64,000 bases of DNA from assembly GCA_937996795.1 (NCBI GenBank), contig CALKUH010000012.1, forward strand, positions 62,001-126,000, in the 5' to 3' direction. The translations under genes were made by a program, and so were the position numbers. This stretch comes from an uncultured Verrucomicrobiota bacterium. GTDB taxonomy: Bacteria > Verrucomicrobiota > Kiritimatiellia > CAIVKH01. Below, one piece after another: positions 8,981 to 17,963 of this stretch (positions are counted from its first letter, which is position 1; every line of letters starts with the position of its first letter). The notes under the pieces were generated by a model. It searched no databases. It was given only the letters and a program-made list of their open reading frames with translations, and was not told where the DNA came from.

Positions 8981-9910
8981 ATGGGTTCCATCATCGCAAG
9001 CGCCCCCGGCAGCCTCATGTTGCTGGGCGAACACGCCGTCCTGCACGGGCGGCGCGCACTGGTGATGGCGGTGGACCAGCGCCTCCGCGTTACGCTGACG
9101 CCGCGCCGCGATTCGCGCATCGAGATTGACTCCGCGCTGGGCCGGCACCAGACGACCCTCCAAAACCCCGCGCCGCACCCCGATTTCCGCTTCATCATGG
9201 AGGCGATCCGGCGCGTGGCGGACCGCCTCGCGCGCGGGTTTGACCTGCGGGTGGACGCGGACTTTTCCCACACCATCGGCTTCGGCTCCTCCGCCGCCGT
9301 GACCGCCGCCACGGTGGCCGCGCTGCGGCGGCATGGCGGCATGGAGGAAGACCTCGCGGCCATTCGCGACGAAGCCATCGCCATCGTGCGCGCCGTGCAG
9401 GGGCGCGGTTCGGGCGCCGATGTCGCCGCCAGCGTGCACGGCGGCGTGGTCGCCTATCGCGCGGAGCCGCGGGAGGTCCGGACCCTCGCGGCCGCCCTCG
9501 ACATCTGCGCCGTCTATTGCGGCTACAAAACCCCCACGGCCGAGGTCATCCGCCGGGTGGAGGCGCAGTGGGCGGGACGCGAGGCGCGGCTCGCCGAGCT
9601 GTATGACCGGATCGATGCGTGCGCCGGGGACGGACGGAACGCGCTGGAGGCCGGCGACCTCTCCGCGCTGGGCGCCGCGTTGAATCACGGGCAGAAACTG
9701 ATGGAAGCACTCGGGGTCGATACGCCCGAACTCGCCGCCATCGTCGCGGCGCTGCGCGCGGACCCCGGTGTGCGCGGAGCGAAAATCTCGGGCTCCGGCC
9801 TGGGCGACTGCGCCATCGGGCTCGGCCGTCCGCTTCACCCGCCCCCGGGCTTCACCGCCATCCAGGTCCGCGCCGCCGCAACGGGCCTGACCCTCGCCCC
9901 GGCGGCGTGA
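8981..9910 (+). CDS. Second GHMP kinase of the mevalonate cluster
   Basis: A 309-residue GHMP-superfamily kinase. It begins IIASAPGSLMLLGEHAVLHG, carries the phosphate-binding loop IGFGSSAAVTAA (about residues 97-108), the GRGSGADVAAS segment and the C-terminal KISGSGLGDCAIG motif. It is shorter than many mevalonate kinases. Given its position after mvaS and another kinase it is likely mevalonate or phosphomevalonate kinase. The start at 8981 is preferred over an upstream in-frame ATG because the upstream codons are low-complexity Arg/Gly and the purine-rich stretch before 8981 is a good ribosome-binding site. That site lies in a potential hairpin. Confidence 0.75.
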   Translation: MGSIIASAPGSLMLLGEHAVLHGRRALVMAVDQRLRVTLTPRRDSRIEIDSALGRHQTTLQNPAPHPDFRFIMEAIRRVADRLARGFDLRVDADFSHTIGFGSSAAVTAATVAALRRHGGMEEDLAAIRDEAIAIVRAVQGRGSGADVAASVHGGVVAYRAEPREVRTLAAALDICAVYCGYKTPTAEVIRRVEAQWAGREARLAELYDRIDACAGDGRNALEAGDLSALGAALNHGQKLMEALGVDTPELAAIVAALRADPGVRGAKISGSGLGDCAIGLGRPLHPPPGFTAIQVRAAATGLTLAPAA

Positions 9911-9943
9911 ACACCGCGCGTTTGGCATATCCGCGGCGGCGGA

Positions 9944-10933
9944 ATGCGTGTAGGATACGCATTAAGTCGCGTGAGACCCATTGCATGGTTGATCTTCGGG
10001 GCGCTTGGCTTGTCCCTGCTCGGATGCACAAGCCCCCGTGTGGTGCGCTCACCGGATCAAACGCTTGACCCCCGGCTGGCGCGCGGCGTCACGATGACCG
10101 CCCAGTTGGATCGCCCGGACGACACGTCATGGGTGGACCTGCAACGCGACGACGTGTTCCGCGAGATCCGGCGCGCGGGATTCACCGCCGTCCGCATCGC
10201 GGTCGACTTCACCACCGCCCAGCGACAGGGCGACGATCCCGCCGGTGCATTTCATCCGCGCTGGCTCGCACGCATCGAGCGCATCGCACGCAACGCCGAC
10301 CGCGCCGGCCTTGTCACCATCCTCACCGCCCGCGCGCCGGCGGATCTCAACGATGTCGCATCACAAGCGCGACTCCTAGCCGACTGGCGGACGCTGGCCC
10401 AGCATCTGCGCGGCGCGCGCGACACGGTGCTGTTTGAGTTGCTCGATCACCCCGACGACACGCTTGCGGATGAGGAATGGTCGGCGCTTGCGGAGCGGCT
10501 CCGCATGGCGATCCGCGAATCAAACCCCAATCGCCCCCTGCTCGTCGGCCCCGCGCATCGCTATGATCCCGCGCATCTCGGCCTGCTGCGCCTTTCGCCG
10601 GACCCGCGGGTCATCTACGTCTTCTCCTACACCGCCCACGCGCCGGGCCCATGGAGCGGAACACCGGAGGACGTGCGTCGGATCGAGGCGGATCTCGACG
10701 CGGTGGCCCGCTGGGCGCGGGAGCGCAACAGCCCCATCTACTGCGCATCCTTCGGCGCCGCGGAGCACGAGGACCCGCAATCACACGTGCGCTGGGCGAC
10801 GAGCGTGGCGCGTGCGCTCGAGGCGCGCGGCATCGGGTGGAACTATTTTGACTTCGGCGGCAACGCCGGCGTCTTCGACTCCACCTGGCGCATCTGGCGC
10901 CAGCCGCTCGTCGGCGCGCTGCTGAACGACTAA
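9944..10933 (+). CDS. GH5-like lipoprotein with both catalytic glutamates replaced
   Basis: A 329-residue lipoprotein (lipobox LSLLGC, Cys about residue 28) with the glycoside hydrolase family 5 TIM-barrel layout: GFTAVRIAVDF, FELLDHPDD, VIYVFSYTAHAP, PIYCASFGAAE and GIGWNYFDFGG. In active GH5 enzymes the second motif reads ELLNEP and the fourth VGEFG, with the Glu residues acting as acid/base and nucleophile. Here they are Asp-His and Ala-Ser, so the protein should not hydrolyse glycosides by the GH5 mechanism. It may be a carbohydrate-binding or scaffolding pseudo-enzyme on the membrane face. It follows the mevalonate kinases by 33 bases and precedes a LamG protein. The family call is by motif recognition. 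Confidence 0.7.
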   Translation: MRVGYALSRVRPIAWLIFGALGLSLLGCTSPRVVRSPDQTLDPRLARGVTMTAQLDRPDDTSWVDLQRDDVFREIRRAGFTAVRIAVDFTTAQRQGDDPAGAFHPRWLARIERIARNADRAGLVTILTARAPADLNDVASQARLLADWRTLAQHLRGARDTVLFELLDHPDDTLADEEWSALAERLRMAIRESNPNRPLLVGPAHRYDPAHLGLLRLSPDPRVIYVFSYTAHAPGPWSGTPEDVRRIEADLDAVARWARERNSPIYCASFGAAEHEDPQSHVRWATSVARALEARGIGWNYFDFGGNAGVFDSTWRIWRQPLVGALLND

Positions 10934-10945
10934 GGACGGTGTCGG

Positions 10946-13048
10946 GTGCCAGGTGCCAGACGTCAGTTGGCGGCGCTCCTCGCGGTCTTTTGGTGCTTGA
11001 TGGCCACCATCGGCGTTGCGCAGGTCTCGCACCACGCCCTCCGCTTCTATGGCGCAGGCACGGGGCAGCAAGACCGCGTGAAAATCCGGATCGACAACCC
11101 GGCCACCGTGCTCGACGTCGGCAGCGACTTCACCATTGAATTCTGGATGCGTTGCGCGGCGGCGCAAAACAACGGCACGGTGAGCGACACGTTCAACGGC
11201 GACGGCTGGATCACCGGCAATGTGATCGTGGACCGGGACCAATACAGCGCCACGGATTACGGTGACTACGGCATCTCCATCGGCGCGGCCGGCGCCACCC
11301 GCGTGCTCGCCTTCGGCCTCGCGAGCACCAACGGCGGCCTCACGATCGTCGGCACGAATAACGTCGGCCACAACGCATGGACGCATGTCGCCGTGACCCG
11401 GACCCGAAGCACCGGCGTGTTGCGGATTTACGTGGATGGTCGCCTGGATGCCGAGGGCACCGGGCCCACGGGTGACGTGAGCTATCGAAACGGACGCCCG
11501 ACCAGCTTCACCAACTCCGACCCCTTCCTCGTGCTCGGCGCGGAAAAGCACGACGTGGGTCCGGCCTATCCGTCCTACAACGGGTTCCTCGATGAACTCC
11601 GCGTCTGGACGCAGGCGCTGTCGCAGGCGCAGATCAGCAACGTCTTCCGCGACGTGATCGCGACGAACACACCCGGCCTCGTCGCCTATTACCGGTTCGA
11701 GGAAGGCAGCGGCACGAATGTCACCGACAGCGCCGGGCTCTCGCCCGTGGGACGGCTGATCGCCGGCGTGACGAACAACGGCCAGTGGATGGCGCGCAGC
11801 GTGAACACCAACTGGACCGCGCCGCTCGGCCCGCCCGCTCCGCCGCCGCCGTCCACCAACGTGACCATTGAGTCGGTACCGCCGGGCCTCAGTGTCATGC
11901 TCGACGGTGTCGCAGAAACAACCCCGTTCACGCGCGCGCTGCCGGTCACCAATCTCGTGATGCTGGCCGCGCCGACGAACCAATCGCTGAACGGCACAAC
12001 GTACGTGTTCCGCTGCTGGTCGGATGGCGGCGCGCAAAACCGATCCCTGCTCGTGCCGACGAACGGCCTCACACTGCGCGCGGGGTACGCGGCGGTTCCG
12101 GGCGGCTCGCTCGACCAGCCGGTGCCCGCGAACAACCGGAACATCGAGTCCTACGCCGGCACCAACCGCCTCGAAAATCTGTTTGTCCCCAACTGCCTCT
12201 GCGCCGGGCGCGACAACAGCCCGCCGCTGCGCTACGAGCCGGCGATGGCGTTCCCGCTCGCGGTCGCCTCCGGCGCGGTCATCCAGAGCGCAGCGCTGCG
12301 CGTGCGCGGCAACAGTGACAACACTGGCGAGCCACAACTCTCGGTGCGCGCGTTTGCGGTGAGCAACCTCGCCGCTTTCGGCACCGGCGTCGGCGTGTCG
12401 GTGACCGGGCTGCACCCGCTGACGAGCGCAGCCGTCGCGTGGACCCCGCCCGCGTTCAGCAGCGGCGCCGCGTACGACAGTCCCGACCTCGCACCGCTCG
12501 TGCAGGAGGTCGTGAATCTGCCCGGTTGGTCGGCGGGGAACTTCATTGGCCTTGTTCTCACGGCCACCAACAGCAGCGGCGATCACTGGCGCTGCTGGAG
12601 CAACTTCCAATCCGGCACGCCGCCCCGCCTGCTCGTCACCTACGCCACCGGCGGCGCCGCGACGAACGACCTCGACGGCGACGGGCTGCCGGACGACTGG
12701 GAGGCGCAACACGGATTCGATTGCACGACCGCCGCGGCGGCGGATGCGGACACGGATGGCGACGGCGTGTCCGACCACGCCGAGTTCATCGCCCTCACAT
12801 CGCCCACCAACGCGGCGCATTTCCAACGCCTGGAAATCCTGCCCGCGCCGGCTTCCAACGTCTGGAAAATCTCTTTCGCGACGGCAACGGGCCGCCTGTA
12901 TCGCATCGATGCGGCGACGAACCTGCTCGCGCCCGAGTGGCTGCCCGTCGCAACCGCATGGCCCGGAACCGGATTTTTAGCGGACTTCACCGACACCAAC
13001 GACGCTCCCGCGCGTTATTTCCGGACCGGGATCCAGCTCGCCCCGTAA
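10946..13048 (+). CDS. Secreted LamG-domain protein with calcium-binding repeats
   Basis: Extracellular protein of 700 residues with no recognised catalytic site. It has a signal peptide (about 1-25, ending GVAQ). A LamG/concanavalin-A-like fold follows (about 27-280; FTIEFWMR, AWTHVAVTR, GFLDELRVW, LVAYYRFEEGSG), then a PEGA-like beta repeat (about 290-370; VPPGLSVMLDG) and a DNRLRE-like beta region (about 385-570; ASGAVIQSAALRV, WRCWSNF). Next are two DxDGDG calcium-binding segments (about 572-615) and a C-terminal beta domain with TNLLAPEWLPV and YFRTGIQLAP. The start is GTG at 10946, preceded by AAGGA; a later ATG (11000) would damage the signal peptide. It is likely involved in binding carbohydrate or cell-surface material. 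Confidence 0.75.
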   Translation: MPGARRQLAALLAVFWCLMATIGVAQVSHHALRFYGAGTGQQDRVKIRIDNPATVLDVGSDFTIEFWMRCAAAQNNGTVSDTFNGDGWITGNVIVDRDQYSATDYGDYGISIGAAGATRVLAFGLASTNGGLTIVGTNNVGHNAWTHVAVTRTRSTGVLRIYVDGRLDAEGTGPTGDVSYRNGRPTSFTNSDPFLVLGAEKHDVGPAYPSYNGFLDELRVWTQALSQAQISNVFRDVIATNTPGLVAYYRFEEGSGTNVTDSAGLSPVGRLIAGVTNNGQWMARSVNTNWTAPLGPPAPPPPSTNVTIESVPPGLSVMLDGVAETTPFTRALPVTNLVMLAAPTNQSLNGTTYVFRCWSDGGAQNRSLLVPTNGLTLRAGYAAVPGGSLDQPVPANNRNIESYAGTNRLENLFVPNCLCAGRDNSPPLRYEPAMAFPLAVASGAVIQSAALRVRGNSDNTGEPQLSVRAFAVSNLAAFGTGVGVSVTGLHPLTSAAVAWTPPAFSSGAAYDSPDLAPLVQEVVNLPGWSAGNFIGLVLTATNSSGDHWRCWSNFQSGTPPRLLVTYATGGAATNDLDGDGLPDDWEAQHGFDCTTAAAADADTDGDGVSDHAEFIALTSPTNAAHFQRLEILPAPASNVWKISFATATGRLYRIDAATNLLAPEWLPVATAWPGTGFLADFTDTNDAPARYFRTGIQLAP

Positions 13049-13077
13049 TCACGCGGAGCTCGAAATGGCGTCGGGGG

Positions 13078-13449
13078 TTATCGGCCTTTGTTTAGCGCCC
13101 GACGGGCGTCTTCGACGAGGTGGCGCGGGGCGCTGATGGCCGGGCGGCTCTGCGAATACACGATGGCGATCGGCCCGCCTTCGGTGTGGGCGTTCCAGAA
13201 TTCGGCGGTCACCAACGATTTGTGCGCGTGCGTGGCGCCCTGCGCGTCGCGATATTCATAAGCCATCCAACGATCATTCCGCGCGGCGCCTTTGGCCGTC
13301 GCGTATTGAATCTTCTTTGTCACAACGCCCGTGGCCTCGACGCCGTCCGCACAGAGCTGCTTCATCTGCAAACCGCGTCGAATCACGACCACGATGAGCC
13401 CTGCCACGATCAACACCGGAACCACCAGCGCAAGAATGAGTGTCGGCAT
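13078..13449 (-). CDS. DUF3592-like membrane protein
   Basis: Small protein (123 residues) with one N-terminal membrane helix (about 3-22, rich in Leu/Val) followed by a basic stretch and a beta-rich soluble part (GVEATGVVTKKIQY, YEYRDAQGATHAH, VYSQSRP). This layout is typical of DUF3592 proteins, whose function is unknown. The start at 13449 gives the helix directly at the N-terminus; a GTG at 13509 would add 20 residues, and neither has a strong ribosome-binding site. It sits directly downstream of the thioredoxin-like/SHD1 gene on the same strand. Confidence 0.6.
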   Translation of the reverse strand: MPTLILALVVPVLIVAGLIVVVIRRGLQMKQLCADGVEATGVVTKKIQYATAKGAARNDRWMAYEYRDAQGATHAHKSLVTAEFWNAHTEGGPIAIVYSQSRPAISAPRHLVEDARRALNKGR

Positions 13450-13514
13450 GGCGGTAGCTTGCGTGATGTCCGGGAAAAGGAAAGTCTCAATGCCGGCCGT
13501 AAGGGGCACACCGC

Positions 13515-14198
13515 TCAGCGCGTCGGCGCAGCCGACAACAGCGCACGATCCGCTTCACTTAATTCGTTCAGACGGATGCTGACTTGTTTGCCGTCGGCCT
13601 TTTCAAGCACCACGAGCGCGCCGGTCTGCCGAAGCAGGCGGGCCTCCACTTCCGCGCCCGCGGCGGAACGCCACAGGCGCAATTCCGACGGGGGTGCCGA
13701 CACCACCGGCATCTGGGCGCGCGGCAACATCCCGGGTGCGGGCACACCGGAGAGATCCGCCAGGGCTTTTTTCATCTCGCGTTCGGCGCGGTTGAGCAAC
13801 GCGTCGTATTCAGGGCTGCGGGCGTAGGGAACGATCGTCAGCACCTTGTCAGCCGTTGCATCGGTGATCACGGTTTTGGGGATGAACGGCCCGGCTTTTT
13901 CCGAATTCATCGCCGTCTGTACGGCTTGGGGCAGACGCTGCAAGGATTCGTGCGGGACATAGACCATAACGGTCTGGCGCCGGAACTCCTCCATCGACAG
14001 TTTGCTGGCGTGCGCGCAAAGACCGCAGGTCGAATTGGTGTTGGAATAGAGGAAGGCCAGCGGCTTGTTTTTTGTCTTCGCCTCGGTCAGTGCCTCTGCC
14101 AGCGCTTCGTGGGAATATACGCCCTTGGCCAGCTCAAAGCCGGCTTCAGCGTTCAGCGCCGCGCCGATAATCCATGCATATACCCAGATGCATTTCAT
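13515..14198 (-). CDS. Secreted thioredoxin-like protein with SHD1-like C-terminus
   Basis: 227 residues with a signal peptide (about 1-18, ending NAEA). The central region has FLYSNTNSTCGLCAHASK, a CxxC in a thioredoxin-like context. A C-terminal segment (about 175-222; LRLWRSAAGAEVEA, ALVVLEKADG, IRLNELSEADRALL) matches the SHD1-type beta domain widespread in Planctomycetes and Verrucomicrobia. It is probably periplasmic. Redox function is inference from the CxxC alone. The start at 14198 is supported by AAGG upstream and by the signal peptide. It is divergent from the CIA30-like lipoprotein gene, with promoters presumably in the AT-rich 14199-14276. Confidence 0.6.
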   Translation of the reverse strand: MKCIWVYAWIIGAALNAEAGFELAKGVYSHEALAEALTEAKTKNKPLAFLYSNTNSTCGLCAHASKLSMEEFRRQTVMVYVPHESLQRLPQAVQTAMNSEKAGPFIPKTVITDATADKVLTIVPYARSPEYDALLNRAEREMKKALADLSGVPAPGMLPRAQMPVVSAPPSELRLWRSAAGAEVEARLLRQTGALVVLEKADGKQVSIRLNELSEADRALLSAAPTR

Positions 14199-14276
14199 GT
14201 GCCCTTCTCTATCGCAAATTGGGCGGAATATTAAGTCGAAAATGTAAGGAATAATCGCCCTCACGGAAGTCTGCTT

Positions 14277-14870
14277 ATGATTAACCGAATACTGGCAATT
14301 CATTTGGCGCTGGCGGGACTATTCTCTGCGGGCTGCGCGGCAGCGCCTCGCTCCTCGAATGTGGAGCCCGCAGCCTACGCATCGGAATCATTGATTTTTG
14401 ACTTCGGGGCGAATCAAAGCAGCGACGCTTGGCAGGTGGAGGACGACGGGGTGATGGGCGGTCGGTCGAAGGGCTCGTTTGCCATCAATGGCGACGGGCA
14501 CGGGGTGTTCAGCGGCGACGTCTCGCTCGAAAACAACGGGGGCTTTTCGTCGATCCAGTATTTCTTCCCCGAACGCGACATCCGCGGCTACACCACCGCC
14601 TCCATCCGGCTGAAGGGCGACGGGCGCAACTACCGGTTCCTTGTCGAAGCGACGGAAGGGGCTCGCCACTATTACGTGTATGAGTTCCCGACCAGCGGGG
14701 ATTGGCAAACGGTGGAGATCCCGCTGCGCGAGATGTATCCCGAACGCCGCGGCGACCGGCTCGATCTCCCGAATTTCCCGGCGGAAACCCTCGCGCAAGT
14801 CCGCTTCCTGATCGCGAACAAAAAGGCCGAATCCTTCCACCTGCTGATCGACCGCATCTGGCTGCGCTAA
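14277..14870 (+). CDS. CIA30-like lipoprotein
   Basis: 197-residue lipoprotein (signal peptide ending LFSAGC) with a CIA30/NADH:ubiquinone oxidoreductase intermediate-associated protein 30 domain: DAWQVEDDGVMGGRSKGSF, FSSIQYFFPERDIRGY and a beta sandwich to the C-terminus. In mitochondria CIA30 helps assemble complex I, while bacterial members are of unknown role and resemble galactose-binding folds. It ends 67 bases before a type II NADH dehydrogenase. A link to respiration is tempting but not shown by sequence. Confidence 0.75.
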   Translation: MINRILAIHLALAGLFSAGCAAAPRSSNVEPAAYASESLIFDFGANQSSDAWQVEDDGVMGGRSKGSFAINGDGHGVFSGDVSLENNGGFSSIQYFFPERDIRGYTTASIRLKGDGRNYRFLVEATEGARHYYVYEFPTSGDWQTVEIPLREMYPERRGDRLDLPNFPAETLAQVRFLIANKKAESFHLLIDRIWLR

Positions 14871-14937
14871 CCGGCATCAGAATTGATTTGCGCGCGGGAG
14901 GGGAGCGGCGCATCTTCGCCCTTTTCGGGGGGAGTCC

Positions 14938-16194
14938 ATGTCATCGCGCCACGAGTCCACGGGGAAACCGAAACTGGTGATCCTCGGCACCGGTTTTGCC
15001 GCTTTCAGCCTGTTGCATCATCTCGATTTCCGCCAGTACGAGGTCTGCGTGGTGAGCCCGCGCAACCACTTCCTCTTCTCGCCGCTGCTGCCGAGCACCA
15101 CGGTGGGCACGCTGGAATTCCGCAGCATCATCGAACCCATCCGCACGCTGCAACATCGCGGCCCGGTGAAGTTCTACCAGGCCACCTGCACGGGCATCGA
15201 CCTCTCGACGCGGCTGCTGACGTGCGAGGGTATTTTTGACCGCGAGACGTTCCTGCTGAGCTACAACCTGCTCGTCATCGCCGTCGGCGCGGTGAGCAAG
15301 ACATTCAACATCCCGGGCGTCCTGGAGCACGCCCAGTTCCTCAAGGAGCTTTCCGATGCGCGCGCAATCCGGCAGCGCATCATCGAGAATTTCGAACGCG
15401 CGAGCACGCCGCTCGTCAGCGAAGAGGAGCGGCGGCGCCTGCTGCATTTCGTCGTCGTCGGGGGCGGGCCGACCGGCGTCGAGTTCGCCGCCGAGCTGCA
15501 TGACTTCCTCGAGGACGACCTGGAACACACGTTCCCCGAACTCGTGCCCGATGTGCGCATCACCCTGCTGGAGGCGTCGAAGGGCATTCTCAACATGTTC
15601 GACCAGAAGCTGGGCGAATACACCCTGAAACGCTTTGCGCGCGCGAAGATCGAGGTGCGCACCGGCACGCTGGTGAAGGAGGTCCACGCGCAGGGCGTGC
15701 GCCTGGCGGATGGCTCCGACGTGCCGGCAGGCCTCGTCGTCTGGTCCACCGGCATCGGCCCCACGCCTTTCGTCCAGCGCCTGCCCTTCCCGAAGGACCG
15801 TGGCGGCCGCCTGACGACCGACGCCTATTTCGCCGTCGATCCCGAACGCTCAATCTTCGCCATCGGCGATTGCGCCACGCGCTCCGACCACGAGCTGCCC
15901 GCGACCGCGCAGGTCGCGCAACAGGAGGGCGAATACCTCGCGAAATTGTTCAACCGGCGCGCGCGCGGACGCACGGAGCGCGCCTTCAAATACCGCCACA
16001 TGGGCATGCTCGCCTACATCGGCGACCGGCGCGCGCTGGCCGACACGCAGTTCGTGAAGGGCCACGGCTTCGCGACCTGGCTCTTCTGGCGCTCCGCCTA
16101 CCTGACGAAACTCGTCAGCCTCAAAAACAAGACACTCGTCATTTTCGACTGGCTCAAAACCGGCCTCTTCGGCCGCGACATCAGCCGGTTTTAG
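14938..16194 (+). CDS. ndh: Type II NADH dehydrogenase
   Basis: FAD-dependent, non-proton-pumping NADH:quinone oxidoreductase at the inner face of the membrane. The 418 residues contain the N-terminal dinucleotide motif VILGTGFAAFSLL, NHFLFSPLLPSTTVGT, the second NAD-binding motif VVVGGGPTGVEFAAEL, LVVWSTGIGP and the FAD-binding IFAIGDCA near residue 310. The C-terminal hydrophobic/aromatic segment (WLFWRSAYLTKLVS) is the membrane anchor of the family. The start at 14938 follows a GGGGGA ribosome-binding site. Normal length, with no sign of truncation. Confidence 0.9.
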   Translation: MSSRHESTGKPKLVILGTGFAAFSLLHHLDFRQYEVCVVSPRNHFLFSPLLPSTTVGTLEFRSIIEPIRTLQHRGPVKFYQATCTGIDLSTRLLTCEGIFDRETFLLSYNLLVIAVGAVSKTFNIPGVLEHAQFLKELSDARAIRQRIIENFERASTPLVSEEERRRLLHFVVVGGGPTGVEFAAELHDFLEDDLEHTFPELVPDVRITLLEASKGILNMFDQKLGEYTLKRFARAKIEVRTGTLVKEVHAQGVRLADGSDVPAGLVVWSTGIGPTPFVQRLPFPKDRGGRLTTDAYFAVDPERSIFAIGDCATRSDHELPATAQVAQQEGEYLAKLFNRRARGRTERAFKYRHMGMLAYIGDRRALADTQFVKGHGFATWLFWRSAYLTKLVSLKNKTLVIFDWLKTGLFGRDISRF

Positions 16195-16208
16195 CCCGGA
16201 CAGAATCT

Positions 16209-16235
16209 TACCGCAGAGGCGCTGAGGTCAGAGAG
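16209..16235 (+). repeat. Dispersed CAGAGGCGCTGAGG-type repeat
   Basis: A copy of the family seen at 1058-1181 (CGCAGAGGCGCTGAGG). It lies in the 161-base gap after ndh, where no other feature is visible. A reverse-oriented relative (CCGCGCCTCTGCGG) is at about 17938-17951. Confidence 0.4.
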
Positions 16236-16355
16236 GGGCCGCTAGAGTAGTTCTGGCCACATCATCCTCGGTAGAGTTTTATCCCGGCTCGTTTCAGATG
16301 GCCGGCGCAAAGCCAGCTCTACGGCGGACGTGGGGCCGGCTGGCGCATTCGGTCG

Positions 16356-17075
16356 TTACTCGCCGGCCAGCGCTCGGCCGAAGTGGACGAGGAAGAACAT
16401 TTTTTCGCTGGTGAACCAACCGTCCTTTGCCTCGACAAGCAAGGGGCGCAGGAAAGTGGTCATCTGCCATGTGACGAGCATGTAGACCAGCGCCCACCAG
16501 CTCAGACCACCGAGGCGATTGAGCGTCGCGCTCGTGCGCAGCCGACTGATGAAACCACGCGCGAACCCGGTGGCGATGAGCCAGATGAGCAGCGTCAGCA
16601 GCACGACGAACGTCGCATTGGTCGTGGACACGGCAAACAGCCACGCCACCGGCGCGAGGGCGAGCAACAGCAGGCCCGTCACCGCCAGCACCGCTCCCGC
16701 GAGAGCGGCGGCTTGGGACAGCGATAGCGGCATGCCGCCCACGCAGGCGAAGACGTACATGCTGGGGAAGCACAGGGCAATAGAGCAGATCGCGATGAGC
16801 GGCGTCTTGGCCGCCGTCATGAATGCGACGGACCAGCCGCCAAAGAGGCCGAGCGCCAGTCCGAAAATAGCGTGAAAGACAAGGCCCCAGAAGGCCATGC
16901 GCGCGGCGCGCCCGCCCAGGCCGCAGTCGTCGTCAATCTGCGCAACGAGCCAGGACGGCGCTTTTAGCAAGGCGCCGAGTTCGTTGCGGCGATACCGCGC
17001 ATCCACATCGGCGGCGCGGGGCGCGGGCGCAGGGGCGGGTTGGGCGGGAACGGGCGGCGGGATCAATTCACTCAT
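16356..17075 (-). CDS. Multi-pass membrane protein, paralogue of the upstream gene
   Basis: 239 residues. A Pro/Ala-rich cytoplasmic N-terminus (about 1-30) is followed by five or six hydrophobic helices, including LIAICSIALCFPSMYVFACV and a long Leu/Ala helix, and a C-terminal WALVYMLVTWQMTTFLRPLL. The architecture is like membrane proteins often labelled actin-binding WH2 domain-containing in Planctomycetes genomes, a name that says little about function. The start at 17075 has GGAGG 8 bases upstream. It begins 1 base after the upstream paralogue, so the two are one operon. Confidence 0.6.
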   Translation of the reverse strand: MSELIPPPVPAQPAPAPAPRAADVDARYRRNELGALLKAPSWLVAQIDDDCGLGGRAARMAFWGLVFHAIFGLALGLFGGWSVAFMTAAKTPLIAICSIALCFPSMYVFACVGGMPLSLSQAAALAGAVLAVTGLLLLALAPVAWLFAVSTTNATFVVLLTLLIWLIATGFARGFISRLRTSATLNRLGGLSWWALVYMLVTWQMTTFLRPLLVEAKDGWFTSEKMFFLVHFGRALAGE

Positions 17076-17076
17076 G

Positions 17077-17847
17077 TCAGCGTCCTCCAAACAGGATGTA
17101 GGGCATTACTTCCGTGAACAGGAATTCATAAAAATTTCGGTCTAGCGCATCGGGGCGCATGAAGGCGACGGGATAGAACGGGCTGCCGACAAACGGCCGT
17201 AGCATCCACGACAACTGGCAGCCGACGAGGGCGAAGGAAAGCACCCACCCGGCATATATCGGACTCAACGCGCAGCCCTGCGGAACCAGTCGGCGCAATC
17301 CCCGAACCAGCGCCATGTTGCCCGCGGCGCCGGCCATCGCGATGAGGCCGATATGCGTGACGAGCAGGCAATTGTGCGTGAACTGCAACTCCGCGTGTGG
17401 TCCGTCGGACGCCGCCGCGGTGAGCGTAAAAAACAACGCAACGGGTATGAGCGAGAGCAACAGGAAGCACGCCACCGCCATCGCGCTCCAGGTGAGGGTG
17501 ATGACCTGCGCAAAACTCAGCCCCGCCCCGCAAATGCTGGCAATCATCCAGTTCAACACCATCACGAGGCTGGTCGTCCCCAGCAGCAGGATCGGCAGCT
17601 TAAGCGCGACATACAGCGCGAGCGTGGGCGAACGCCATCCGGCCATGACCGCGCCATACAGCGCGCTCGCCGTCACCACAAACACCACCAACCGCATCAT
17701 CGTCGCACTGAGCTCGCGCCCACCGGCCACCTGGTTCCAGAAGGCGGACTCCGGATCCAGGATCTGTTGCACCGTAGCGCGCATACGCAAGTTGTGCCCT
17801 CGCGGCCCCATCAACACAAGCCAATGAGGGCCGCTCAACTCGGACAT
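17077..17847 (-). CDS. Multi-pass membrane protein, paralogue of the downstream gene
   Basis: 256 residues with about 20 soluble residues, then ILDPESAFWNQV, several membrane helices (YVALKLPILLLGTTSLVMVL, the GAGLSFAQ segment, Leu/Val-rich helices) and the same C-terminal pattern as its neighbour (FALVGCQLSWMLRPFVG). The shared helix order and the conserved SFAQ/SLSQ and LRPF motifs show a tandem duplication. Function is unknown. The start at 17847 has no clear ribosome-binding site; an ATG 21 codons later is an alternative. Confidence 0.6.
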   Translation of the reverse strand: MSELSGPHWLVLMGPRGHNLRMRATVQQILDPESAFWNQVAGGRELSATMMRLVVFVVTASALYGAVMAGWRSPTLALYVALKLPILLLGTTSLVMVLNWMIASICGAGLSFAQVITLTWSAMAVACFLLLSLIPVALFFTLTAAASDGPHAELQFTHNCLLVTHIGLIAMAGAAGNMALVRGLRRLVPQGCALSPIYAGWVLSFALVGCQLSWMLRPFVGSPFYPVAFMRPDALDRNFYEFLFTEVMPYILFGGR

Positions 17848-17963
17848 GGCCCGGGCGCGCAGCGTTCAGAAATTTCTGATGGCCGCCACACGATGTGCCC
17901 GTCGCGCTGACGGATTCCCGCGTGCGCTCCGCGTCCTCCGCGCCTCTGCGGTGAACGATCCTG

